15,325 nt of DNA, from contig JACQOC010000123.1 of assembly GCA_016202785.1 (NCBI GenBank), positions 1-15,325 of the forward strand, given 5' to 3'. The notes beneath the pieces were generated by a model. That model was not told the DNA's origin. It ran no database searches and saw only the letters and a list, made by a program, of their open reading frames with translations. This DNA is from Candidatus Aenigmatarchaeota archaeon (GTDB taxonomy: Archaea; Aenigmatarchaeota; Aenigmatarchaeia; QMZP01). The position numbers and the translations under genes are program-made. Below are positions 7,501-13,593 of the stretch, piece by piece (the stretch's first letter is position 1; each line of letters opens with the position of its first letter).

Positions 7501-10500
7501 GCCAGAACGATTTTCGCAGCGATGGCAACGCCATTGGCGATGTTGGAAACCGTCTGGCAACCCTGCGCCTGTTTCAGCTGTTCTTGCTGCGCCTGCTCCA
7601 CCTGCTTCCGGATGCTCTCCATGTTCTGGAGCGCCTGCTCGATGCGCTTGCCCAAGGGTGTGCCGTTGCCCACCCCCGGACTTGTTCCGGGTTGCCCGCC
7701 CGGGCCAGTGCCTGGGCCGGTTCCAGGGCCAGTGCCGCCGGATGAGAGCACGTGCACCGAAGGCAGGTCGGCGCTCAGCGTAGCCAGTTCCTTGTCCAGG
7801 CCGTCGTTGAAGGAGGCAAACAGCTCAATCCGGTTGCCGTCATACACGATCTGCGCCTGGGCGGAACAGCGCTCATCAGCTGGCAGCGGGATTGGGCAGG
7901 AATAGCTCTTCGCAGCAGTCGGCCCAGTGCTGCCGGTTGTCTCAGTGCAGCCGCCCAGATCGGCCTTGCGCCCGCCGAAGAACGCAGCCACGCTATCGAT
8001 TGCCAGGCCGGACGGCGCATTGTCGACGCGCAGCTTGATGTCCAGCGTGTTGGCAATTTCGCATGAGTCAAATTTGACGGTTTCCATTGGCTGTTCCACC
8101 ACAACCTTCATCCCGTCCAGCGGCTTGCACGAGGACGTGGGCCGGGCCGGGTCATAATCGCAATAGAAGCCGCTGCCGTATGGCTGCTGGCCGCAACCGC
8201 AGTCGACGCACGCGTTCTCCGGTGTCTCAATCCCGTCGCAGATGCCGTCCGCCGGGCCTGGCACGGGCGTAACAGTGATGTCGGCAAAGTCCGCTGGCAG
8301 CGTCCTGGCGCCAGTGCCAGAACCGATCGTCACTTGCAAACTATTCGGCCCGATGGTTTGCTCCGGGGCCGAACAGTCGTCCAGCGGCGGCACGATAAGG
8401 TCGCAAGTGAACAGGCCCGTACCTCTGCCTGGCTGTGCGCAGTCCAGCTGCCAGTCGGAAGGCTGGCCACTAATCAAATGCGCGAAGCTGTCCAGGGTTA
8501 TGGACGAGCTGCCGCGCAGCCTGGCTTTCAGCTTGACCGCATGCTCGGTAGTGCAGTCCTCAAACGCGCTGGGCTTTGCTTCCAGCACCTCGAGAGTCAG
8601 GCCGCTCAGCGGCTTGCAGGCCCCGTTCGCATCGCAAAAATCCTGCGCCTGGCATTTGGTGTCTTGGCAGCAGGTCTGCTCGTTTTCGCCGGCGCCGACA
8701 ATGCCATCGCCGCAGGACGCAGCCGGTATGCTGGCGTCCGGCAGGTCGGCGGTCCGCGACACGCTGCGCCGGCTGCCGCTGGCGGGATAGGAAAGGTCGA
8801 ACTTGGCCTTGATGCTGGACAGCACATACTGCTTGTCCTTGTTGTAGTTGGCGATCGCGAACTTGAACACGCAGGCATACTCATCCTGGCCGCTGCAGTC
8901 AGCAGTCCCACGTGCATCCCCAGCCCGGTTGCCGTCCGCGGTTATGCTGCCGACCGTGACTGTCACCGCATCAAGCCCCACGCCCAGCGGAGCGTTGGTC
9001 ACCCTGGCCGCGAAATTGAGCCGGCCGTTGGCCGGCTCGAAGTTGTTGATCACCGAGTCGGAAGAGACTATTTCCACGCCGATGGCATCGGCCGGCTGGC
9101 AGGTATTGCCAACCGAGCAGAACGAGTTGCTGGCACAGCCACAGTTGAAATTGGCAGCCAGCCCGGGTAGCGGCACGTCAAAGCTTTTGGCAAGCGGGCC
9201 GACATTGGCCTGCAGCGCTATTGAGTTGCTGGCAAAACTCTTGGTTGCGCTGCCACAAAACCCTGGGTTCGGCAACGGGACCGAAAAGCCGCAGGTGTAA
9301 ACGCCGCTTGACCCGGAACAGTCCAGCGGCTGAGAGTTGCCATCAAGCTGCACGGTGCCGGACAGGGATGACACGCCCTGGCCGTTGCCGAGCCGTACCG
9401 TCACCGCATGCCGGGCGTCCCGGCTGCAGTCGTTCACCACAAGGGTGTCGGCCATCTGCACGCTTTCCAGGCTTGGGCATGCGCAACCTATCGCCAGCCG
9501 GACGCTGTCAACTGAACTGCTGACCTGCTTGGTGATGGTGTTGGCCCCGTCCTGCAGCTGCAAGGTAAGAGACAGCGTTCCGGACAGCCTTTGCTCCTGC
9601 GACACGTCGCAGGTCGCAGTGCCGGGGATGGCGAACGGGCAGCTATAGGCGCCATTGCTGCCGGTGCAGGTGACGGCCGCCTCACGCCCGTTCAGGTTGA
9701 GGGTGCCGGACACCGACGCCAAAGAAGCGGGCGCGTTCGCAATCCGCGCGGTCAGGGTGGCACGGACTTCGCTGCCGCACTGGGCAGTTATCTGCTGGCT
9801 GTCCACGCTAAGCGTGATGGCGCTCAAGCTTTTGCATGACTGCACCGCAGTGTCGCAGTACAGTCCGGAAGCGCACGGCACATCGACGCAGCAGTTGGCC
9901 GAGCTCTCGCCTAGCGGCGTTTCCGCCTGGCCGTTGCCGCAAGTGAAGCTGGGGTTGAGCTTCAGCACGACTGGGTTGTGCTGGACGTTGCTGGCCAGCG
10001 GGAAAGCAAAATAGGTCTCTTTCGACAGCCTGCTGACCTCGTTCCCGGTTATTTCAGAAAAGATCGGGAAGCTGCCGGAGCGGATTTCGGCGTCGCTGCC
10101 GCCGATGGCGAATATGGCCTGCGCAGTCGAGAAGCTTACCTTGTCGGCCCAGCTCATCGGCAGCATGCCAGAGTTTTCAATGTAAGTTTTGGCGGTCGAT
10201 GCCAGCCCGGGCTTGGCGGAAAAGGTGATGGCCGCTATTTCGTTCCCGGGCTTGACGTTGAACGACTCGAAATTGCTGCGTTCAATCCGGTAGAAATAGC
10301 CGGCCCAGGAGTTATCAGCCAGCTCCGCGAACAGCATGATGTTGGCCGCCTGCGGGTAATCGCTGCCCTCCCGGGTCTTCTGCTGGATGTCCAGCCAGGC
10401 CAGCTGCACGTTCAGCGTTTTTTCTGAGGAGATCGGCCGGGTGCCTTCAGACAGGCATCGCACCGGATCCAGGTTCTTGCAGGCAAAGGCCAGCACCCGA

Positions 10501-10739
10501 CTCAGGCCGGAAGCGCTCGCACCAAGCACCTCCAGGGCAACCTTGGGCCGTGACCAGCTGACGTCGGACGCATCCCTTACCACTTTGACGGTGCGTTTGG
10601 TCAAGCCATCCGGGCTGAAGGTAGCGGTATCGGTCTGTTGGCCGGCAGCGGTTATGCTGACCTTATATGCATCTGCTGCTGGCTGCAGCAGCGCTGCCGC
10701 CAGCAACAGGGCCAGCAATGTGAAAGCAAGTTGCTTCAT
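4533..10739 (-). CDS. Giant Cys-rich secreted surface protein with four CARDB domains
   Basis: Predicted extracellular protein of 2068 aa; adhesion or cell contact is inferred, no enzyme motif is seen. The start at 10739 is supported by an immediate signal peptide (1-24, ending ADA), a strong Shine-Dalgarno and an ATGA overlap with the preceding stop. Order: N-terminal domain (25-262); Cys knot (267-302); five beta-sandwich units (307-419, 420-533, 552-675, 713-831, 876-998) with Cys knots between most; Gly/Pro/Thr hinge (999-1029); helical region (1030-1251); Cys-rich globular region (1251-1391); CARDB 1 and 2 (1396-1494, 1500-1610); Gln/Thr/Pro linker; CARDB 3 (1655-1755) plus six-Cys module (1771-1832); second linker; CARDB 4 (1867-1987) plus six-Cys module (2003-2067). 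I count 74 cysteines, none inside CARDB domains. There is no C-terminal anchor, so it may be held by its neighbours. The 3' third is visibly poorer in G+C. Confidence 0.9.
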   Translation of the reverse strand: MKQLAFTLLALLLAAALLQPAADAYKVSITAAGQQTDTATFSPDGLTKRTVKVVRDASDVSWSRPKVALEVLGASASGLSRVLAFACKNLDPVRCLSEGTRPISSEKTLNVQLAWLDIQQKTREGSDYPQAANIMLFAELADNSWAGYFYRIERSNFESFNVKPGNEIAAITFSAKPGLASTAKTYIENSGMLPMSWADKVSFSTAQAIFAIGGSDAEIRSGSFPIFSEITGNEVSRLSKETYFAFPLASNVQHNPVVLKLNPSFTCGNGQAETPLGESSANCCVDVPCASGLYCDTAVQSCKSLSAITLSVDSQQITAQCGSEVRATLTARIANAPASLASVSGTLNLNGREAAVTCTGSNGAYSCPFAIPGTATCDVSQEQRLSGTLSLTLQLQDGANTITKQVSSSVDSVRLAIGCACPSLESVQMADTLVVNDCSRDARHAVTVRLGNGQGVSSLSGTVQLDGNSQPLDCSGSSGVYTCGFSVPLPNPGFCGSATKSFASNSIALQANVGPLAKSFDVPLPGLAANFNCGCASNSFCSVGNTCQPADAIGVEIVSSDSVINNFEPANGRLNFAARVTNAPLGVGLDAVTVTVGSITADGNRAGDARGTADCSGQDEYACVFKFAIANYNKDKQYVLSSIKAKFDLSYPASGSRRSVSRTADLPDASIPAASCGDGIVGAGENEQTCCQDTKCQAQDFCDANGACKPLSGLTLEVLEAKPSAFEDCTTEHAVKLKARLRGSSSITLDSFAHLISGQPSDWQLDCAQPGRGTGLFTCDLIVPPLDDCSAPEQTIGPNSLQVTIGSGTGARTLPADFADITVTPVPGPADGICDGIETPENACVDCGCGQQPYGSGFYCDYDPARPTSSCKPLDGMKVVVEQPMETVKFDSCEIANTLDIKLRVDNAPSGLAIDSVAAFFGGRKADLGGCTETTGSTGPTAAKSYSCPIPLPADERCSAQAQIVYDGNRIELFASFNDGLDKELATLSADLPSVHVLSSGGTGPGTGPGTGPGGQPGTSPGVGNGTPLGKRIEQALQNMESIRKQVEQAQQEQLKQAQGCQTVSNIANGVAIAAKIVLAIWSGNPQVLLPELLKLGGADPDKALSAGCAFSKLVKKPSTVMCPELAVQQTDPTKITADQTANMLAIVDTLNGIFQEIWAAHCRAQAVDAQIKIKQLEQLAVYANAELCVANVQQTIDNGQCKGAEITCLEQTKRCTDYARLDALDKEIGALVQERLKAGQIDWEKLAKTTEGTKAFVVIKCGGANGKECCGYDTSQPRDKDGNYPRTQILLPQALTDICTDKKIEVKIGQGGVKTAFDVAGFASGDVSIGEKVRETGNGRYELELTCSGGFAAKYEGSYIPFGFCYCEGNPKSGCGNECEGAFSRCRTVEPGTPMPNLGIEKATVENNKIKVIVRNYGNKESDDTRMDFTVNGVTLPRPPSSVIPTLAAGEDFDHEPELTSEMKGATTTITLDPLGQTRDSDRTNNQMKIKIDGTGTVAAPDLRVEKIDNAQEPKIKSTLVENGVNMIVYEINFYVSNDGRDKSAKTTIIITDQAGIIYKRLELKELPVKGSEPFTEEVKMPATTAKIAVAVSQVELENDISNNILDMPVQPQNAQAGGQTQPSIPTASPGTGTTTSPTQPQPGITTVPSVTSKTDLAIVYAHLEDKGNPSQELFVVVINNGQEKSNRMQVLVKGVADASGKYFELAALEPIKSDRVTPSEVDKFPDKTFVQVIVNPGGSGETDLSNNYVFIMDPETSKRENKADELQACNIMCNTAKNSCSNKVVNEFKALIAAKCSTVPGCDVNSLQAPGTNSNVDLTRYIPIFPERVCDTGAGNNNPGLSTQQPSRQTGTPAAGNTQQPATGKPDLVITDFAIKHNTNFWFFPTDDQNIHITVKNNGNLESGATSVTFATIGRDPSDKKYKWVKGFDLPAILPEKSQELSIAYADNIDDFGRVRNDDILEAVVDLGNLVAESDEVNNAKFIYNTGAETDSALITKEQVCPVLCVFSDRCARSGIISVQANFRKYIDQQCGLMAPCSSLRLSTPYVNWQDWDISTYSPSLSNACA
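4539..4733 (-). repeat. Six-cysteine module, copy 2, at the C terminus of the giant protein
   Basis: Residues 2003-2067 carry six cysteines in the order C-x3-C-x5-C-x19-C-x5-C and a final C near the terminus, with DISTY-S-P ahead of the last cysteine. Copy 1 has the same order and DLTRY-I-P at the same place. It directly follows CARDB 4. I do not recognise the module as a named domain. Confidence 0.65.
4779..5141 (-). other. CARDB domain 4
   Basis: Residues 1867-1987 begin KPDLVITDF and end ESDEVNN, the two hallmarks of CARDB (an opening D-L-x-V and a closing E/D-x-N-N). ITVKNNGN in the middle matches the typical strand and turn. CARDB is a cell-adhesion-related beta-sandwich found in archaeal and bacterial surface proteins. 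Confidence 0.85.
5142..5243 (-). other. Low-complexity Asn/Gln/Thr/Pro linker
   Basis: Residues 1833-1866 are composed almost wholly of N, Q, T, P, G, S and A. They look like an unstructured extracellular spacer joining the first six-Cys module to CARDB 4. Confidence 0.6.
5244..5429 (-). repeat. Six-cysteine module, copy 1, in the giant protein
   Basis: Residues 1771-1832 carry cysteines spaced C-x3-C-x6-C-x15-C-x5-C with a sixth after DLTRYIP. A helix with EFKALI lies between cysteines 3 and 4; copy 2 has NFRKYI there. It follows CARDB 3 exactly as copy 2 follows CARDB 4, so the CARDB plus module pair appears to have been duplicated as a unit. Confidence 0.65.
5475..5777 (-). other. CARDB domain 3
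   Basis: Residues 1655-1755 begin KTDLAIVYA, contain VVVINNGQ and end GETDLSNNYV, matching CARDB signatures. It is free of cysteine. Confidence 0.85.
5778..5909 (-). other. Low-complexity Gln/Thr/Pro/Ser linker
   Basis: Residues 1611-1654 are rich in Q, T, P, S and G and lack hydrophobic patterning. They look like a flexible, possibly O-glycosylated spacer between CARDB 2 and CARDB 3. Confidence 0.6.
5910..6242 (-). other. CARDB domain 2
   Basis: Residues 1500-1610 begin APDLRVEKI, contain FYVSNDGRD and end ENDISNNIL. All three are CARDB hallmarks. No cysteine is present. Confidence 0.85.
6258..6554 (-). other. CARDB domain 1
   Basis: Residues 1396-1494 begin MPNLGIEKA, contain VIVRNYGNK and end DSDRTNNQM, the CARDB pattern. 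It follows a Cys-dense segment containing CYCEGNPKSGCGNECEG. Confidence 0.82.
6987..7652 (-). other. Helical, Cys-bearing central region of the giant protein
   Basis: Residues 1030-1251 are mostly helix-forming: a Q/E-rich coiled-coil-like start (about 1030-1060), a hydrophobic stretch at about 1064-1082 (VSNIANG to LAIW), then amphipathic segments with Cys at 1109, 1123, 1163, 1189, 1202, 1209 and 1216. It separates the Cys-rich beta-sandwich half from the CARDB half. The hydrophobic stretch contains a lysine and is short for a membrane helix, so it is more likely a buried helix. Confidence 0.55.
7653..7745 (-). repeat. Gly/Pro/Thr hinge with GPGT repeats
   Basis: Residues 999-1029 consist of short GTGP/GPGT repeats followed by GGQPGTSPGVG. 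The repeats are visible in the DNA as iterated ggccagtgcc-like units. This is probably a flexible hinge between the beta-sandwich array and the helical region, and a spot prone to repeat-number variation. Confidence 0.7.
7746..9821 (-). repeat. Five tandem beta-sandwich units with a recurring four-cysteine layout
   Basis: Five diverged units of roughly 115-125 residues lie at 9483-9821, 9141-9482, 8715-9086, 8247-8603 and 7746-8114. Units 1, 2, 4 and 5 carry Cys1, then Cys2 36-38 residues later, Cys3 9-17 on, and Cys4 10-12 on. Unit 3 keeps only the Cys2-Cys3 pair. The shared core is a strand with R-x-x-N-A-P or similar, a strand around Cys2, then Y-x-C. They look like immunoglobulin-like sandwiches built by duplication. 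Confidence 0.7.
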
Positions 10740-12544
10740 GCCAGGCCCTCCTTGGGCTGCGCGCATGCCTGTTCAGCGGCGCGCGCAACGCTTACCGGCC
10801 CCAGGCTGCACTTGCGCAACAGTGCGGAAAGCTGCGCGTTCTGCTGGACGAGGTCAATCGCGCTGGCCGGCTGGCTGCCAGACAAAACCGGGAAATAGAG
10901 GTGCAGCACTGATGTGTCCAGCTTTATTTCTATTTGGCCGGAGAACGAGCCGTAAATCCTTTGCCCGTCACCCAAGCTGCCGCTCAATGACACCAACCCT
11001 TCCGGCAGGCGCATGGTGCCCGACCTGGCCGAATAGGTCTGCTCCAGTTCTTGGCCTTCGGCTGAGCGCGCATGGACGATGGCAAACCTGCCGTCCGGGA
11101 TGGCGCTGATGGCGTTGGCCTGGATCAGGTAGCCAGGCTTGTCCGACACATTGGCGTCCTGCACCAGCACCTGGTGGAACAGAAGGTTGACGTTCACTGC
11201 CCGCTGCAAGCCGATCGTGGCGTCCTGCAGGTCGTCTATGCTCTTGAGCTGGGTAAACGTTTCCATGCCGTTGCCTGATACTTCCAGCGTGCCGATGCCG
11301 CACGGAGCCTTGCCGCTGAACCGGCCGTTGCGGTCCGTATTGCCGAGCGGGCAGCCCATGAAGCTGACCGCTGCGCCGGTCACTGACCCGTTGGCGGAAG
11401 CGACCGACAGCCGCGCGCCGCACAATTGCGCATCGCACTGCCCTGGCTCGGCAGCAAACGTGGCGCCAATTTCATCCGGCTGGTTGTCCTTTATCGCTGC
11501 CACCAGCGCGAACTTAAAGAAGGTTTCGGTAAGCTTGTCCTTGACTATCGCGACGACCGGATAGCGCAACGTGTACCTGACATAAACCGGGTCGGAGATG
11601 CAGGTGTTGCGGTCAGCCGTCACCGCGATGGTGTTGGCGCCGGTGCCGACAAATTCGAGATATTGGGTCGACATCCCATCTCTGGTCAGGGCAAAGCCTT
11701 CCGGCACGTGGAACGAGACGTCCAAGCCCGCATATTTCTTGCCGTTGATTTCCGGCAGCGGCTGCTTGGTCGCGCTGCTCACGCGGATGGTGTTGAGCGG
11801 CACCTTGCCGGGCATGAACGTGTTGCTTAGCACTGATTTTATGGTGGTTTCCACTTCCGGCCGCAGGCTGTCCCAGCTGCGGTAATAGGCCTTGCCGCAG
11901 CCCATGACCGCTACATACTGCGGCACCGAAGCGATGCCGTCCCGCAGTGGGCTGAGCGCCATGGCCGACATGGTGTAATACTCGAAGAAGCGCTCCTGGT
12001 CCTGGAACTGCTGCAGGCCGGTGGCGAAATCGGCAATTTCGCCGAGCGTGGCCGGGATCTCGGCAGAATAGGATGGCGCCATGTTCTGGCCCTTCACCGT
12101 GGTCGGCAGCTGCATGGTCACCCGGATCCGATCCTGGAACGCTTCAGCGGTTACCTCCGGCTGGCCGAACTCGGCCTGTTTGCCGGCCAGCGACTCCTGC
12201 AAATAGCCAAGATTGGCGGCCATATACCCCTCTATACCGCGCCCCAACATGCCGTTCATCTCGCCTTTCAGGTTGCGGTTGAGGAAGCTTATTGGTTCGC
12301 CTTTGGGGAAATACAGGCCAATCTGCTGGCTTTCCAGCCGGCCGCCGTTAGCCTCTACTGTCCGTACCGTATCCAGGGCGGCCTCCTTCAGCAGCCTGCT
12401 GGCCGAATCGCGCACCGACTTCTGCTCTTCGGACAAGCCGATGCTGGAGACGTCGATGTCCGGCCTGGCGATAAAGAACACGGCTAGGGCGCCCATGATG
12501 AGGAGCGCAACAACAACCACGATTTCGGCCTGGCCTAGCTTCAT
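10736..12544 (-). CDS. N-terminally anchored extracellular protein with carboxypeptidase-regulatory-like domain
   Basis: Predicted 602-aa envelope protein. Residues 1-5 (MKLGQ) lead into one membrane helix at about 7-25, with a short positive N terminus inside and the rest outside. The K-x-G-Q-A-E opening resembles class III (pilin-type) signal peptides, though K sits one place further from G than usual. Residues 38-200 are mixed alpha/beta, with a segment from GLYFPKGEP on; CGKAYYRSWDSL (216-227) introduces a further domain. Residues about 369-430 look like a carboxypeptidase-regulatory-like beta-sandwich (VTGAAVSF, NTDRNGRFSG) with Cys370, 375, 398 and 415. The architecture recalls large single-pass proteins common in DPANN genomes, from memory. 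A TATA-like box lies upstream and the stop overlaps the next start (ATGA), so translation of this gene and the giant is probably coupled. Confidence 0.85.
   Translation of the reverse strand: MKLGQAEIVVVVALLIMGALAVFFIARPDIDVSSIGLSEEQKSVRDSASRLLKEAALDTVRTVEANGGRLESQQIGLYFPKGEPISFLNRNLKGEMNGMLGRGIEGYMAANLGYLQESLAGKQAEFGQPEVTAEAFQDRIRVTMQLPTTVKGQNMAPSYSAEIPATLGEIADFATGLQQFQDQERFFEYYTMSAMALSPLRDGIASVPQYVAVMGCGKAYYRSWDSLRPEVETTIKSVLSNTFMPGKVPLNTIRVSSATKQPLPEINGKKYAGLDVSFHVPEGFALTRDGMSTQYLEFVGTGANTIAVTADRNTCISDPVYVRYTLRYPVVAIVKDKLTETFFKFALVAAIKDNQPDEIGATFAAEPGQCDAQLCGARLSVASANGSVTGAAVSFMGCPLGNTDRNGRFSGKAPCGIGTLEVSGNGMETFTQLKSIDDLQDATIGLQRAVNVNLLFHQVLVQDANVSDKPGYLIQANAISAIPDGRFAIVHARSAEGQELEQTYSARSGTMRLPEGLVSLSGSLGDGQRIYGSFSGQIEIKLDTSVLHLYFPVLSGSQPASAIDLVQQNAQLSALLRKCSLGPVSVARAAEQACAQPKEGLA
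10746..10753 (-). promoter_or_regulatory. Shine-Dalgarno that fixes the start of the giant protein
   Basis: On the minus strand this reads AAGGAGGG, six bases before the ATG at 10739. It decides for this start over an in-frame ATG at 10766, which would place nine polar residues before the signal peptide. The site also encodes the last codons of the upstream gene, consistent with translational coupling. Confidence 0.8.
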
Positions 12545-12571
12545 ATGTAATAATTAATTGTCCCCGGATTT

Positions 12572-12579
12572 CTTATATA
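12572..12579 (-). promoter_or_regulatory. TATA box ahead of the 602-aa gene
   Basis: The 43-bp gap between the 172-aa and 602-aa genes contains TATATAAG on the minus strand, preceded by a purine-rich BRE-like stretch (aaaaacc). Its centre is about 32 nt before the ATG at 12544, giving a predicted leader of about 5 nt. No Shine-Dalgarno is placed to serve this start. The last three genes may therefore have their own transcript. Confidence 0.55.
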
Positions 12580-12587
12580 GCTGGTTT

Positions 12588-13106
12588 TTACTTCCTGGCC
12601 AGATACAGCCGTACCGTAGCCTGCAGCAGCCGGCCGTCAGAACTGATTTTGCTGACGGTGCGGTCGGCCGCAATCCTTGCTGAACTGGCCTTATCCAGGG
12701 AAACGTCTCCCGCCTGGAAGAACACGGCGCCGGATTCCGCCGCCAGCAGGTACCGGTAGCTGCCCTTCACGATGTCATACTTCTGGGTCAGCTGCGCGAT
12801 ATTTGCTGCCAGCGCTTGTTCGCAAGCCATTTCTTTCAGCCTGCCATTAGCGGCGCAAACGTGGGCCGGCTGGTAGTAGGCGCAGGCCAACAGATCCTCT
12901 AACGAGCGGCAATCCGGGTCCAAATAACCGGTCTCGCTTTTCAGCATGGTGCGCAGCAGGGCATGGGCATACAGGTTCAGGTAGTCGGAATCCTGGCTGG
13001 GCTTGAGCAACGACAGGAAGAAGAACGACAGGCCGAGGAAGATGGCCAGCGCTAACACGACCAGCACCATGTTCATCTGCCCTTTCCATCGTCTGCTGTT
13101 AGTCAT
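12588..13106 (-). CDS. Small pilin-like protein with N-terminal membrane helix
   Basis: A 172-aa protein opening RRWKGQMNM and then a single hydrophobic helix at about 13-34. K-G-Q immediately before the helix is the canonical class III signal-peptide cleavage context (after G9) used by the archaeal prepilin peptidase. The exposed part carries four cysteines at 66, 75, 84 and 95, spaced 9-11 apart, probably two disulfides, followed by an alpha/beta end. Its start overlaps the previous stop by 8 bases (ATGACTAA). It may be a pilin-like subunit or an anchored accessory protein; the sequence beyond the helix is not one I recognise. Confidence 0.8.
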   Translation of the reverse strand: MTNSRRWKGQMNMVLVVLALAIFLGLSFFFLSLLKPSQDSDYLNLYAHALLRTMLKSETGYLDPDCRSLEDLLACAYYQPAHVCAANGRLKEMACEQALAANIAQLTQKYDIVKGSYRYLLAAESGAVFFQAGDVSLDKASSARIAADRTVSKISSDGRLLQATVRLYLARK

Positions 13107-13593
13107 ACACGCCTACCCGCAGCACGGCCGGGAACGTGCGCAGCGCATTGCTGGCATCCGGCCGGGCCAGGCTTACCGGCAGCTCCAGATTGCTGCCCGT
13201 GCCGCTGTTCTGTCCGCAGAACACGTAGCGGTTGCAGCTTGGCGTCTTGGCGCAGTCCGTGATCTTGTTGCCGTCGAACACAATCACTTCCGCATGCCAG
13301 CCCGGGCCGAAGGTTGCCTGCAGGCTGCCGCACATAGCCAGCAACGGCAGCAGCTTGGCATGGAGCAGCGTGCCGTCGCCATCGGAAAACAGCCTTGAAT
13401 CAGCCGTGCGGCGCAGCAAGGTAAGGTCGCGCAGCGCGTCCAGCTTCTCCTTTTCCATTTCCAGCTGGTTGGCCTGCATGCCGCCCAGGAACAGGATGAA
13501 GAACACCAAAATTGCGCCGATGAAGAACAGCAGGACCATGTATTCGGTCACCTCTACCTGCGCCATCCGCCGCGTGCGCATGCGCGTTTTCAT
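13099..13593 (-). CDS. Small pilin-like protein with basic N terminus and membrane helix
   Basis: A 164-aa protein. Six basic residues in the first nine (RMRTRR) precede RMAQVEVTEY and a hydrophobic helix at about 18-37. The A-Q and the E-Y just inside the helix resemble archaeal type IV pilin N termini (G-Q-x-x-x-E-Y) but with one extra residue, so processing is uncertain. A charged helical stretch follows (44-62), then a small globular domain with Cys88, 114, 120 and 126. Start and preceding stop share ATGA, and GGAGGG lies 12 bases upstream, so the start is secure. Probably exported and held by its N-terminal helix. Role within the cluster unknown. Confidence 0.8.
   Translation of the reverse strand: MKTRMRTRRMAQVEVTEYMVLLFFIGAILVFFILFLGGMQANQLEMEKEKLDALRDLTLLRRTADSRLFSDGDGTLLHAKLLPLLAMCGSLQATFGPGWHAEVIVFDGNKITDCAKTPSCNRYVFCGQNSGTGSNLELPVSLARPDASNALRTFPAVLRVGVYD

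Noticed and set aside
8334..9170. 278-codon open frame on the plus strand
   Set aside because: It is antisense to the beta-sandwich array of the giant gene, whose repeats and cysteine patterns prove the other strand is coding.
10740..10766. Upstream ATG for the giant protein at 10766
   Set aside because: It would add nine polar residues before the signal peptide, and the AAGGAGGG plus ATGA overlap point to 10739.
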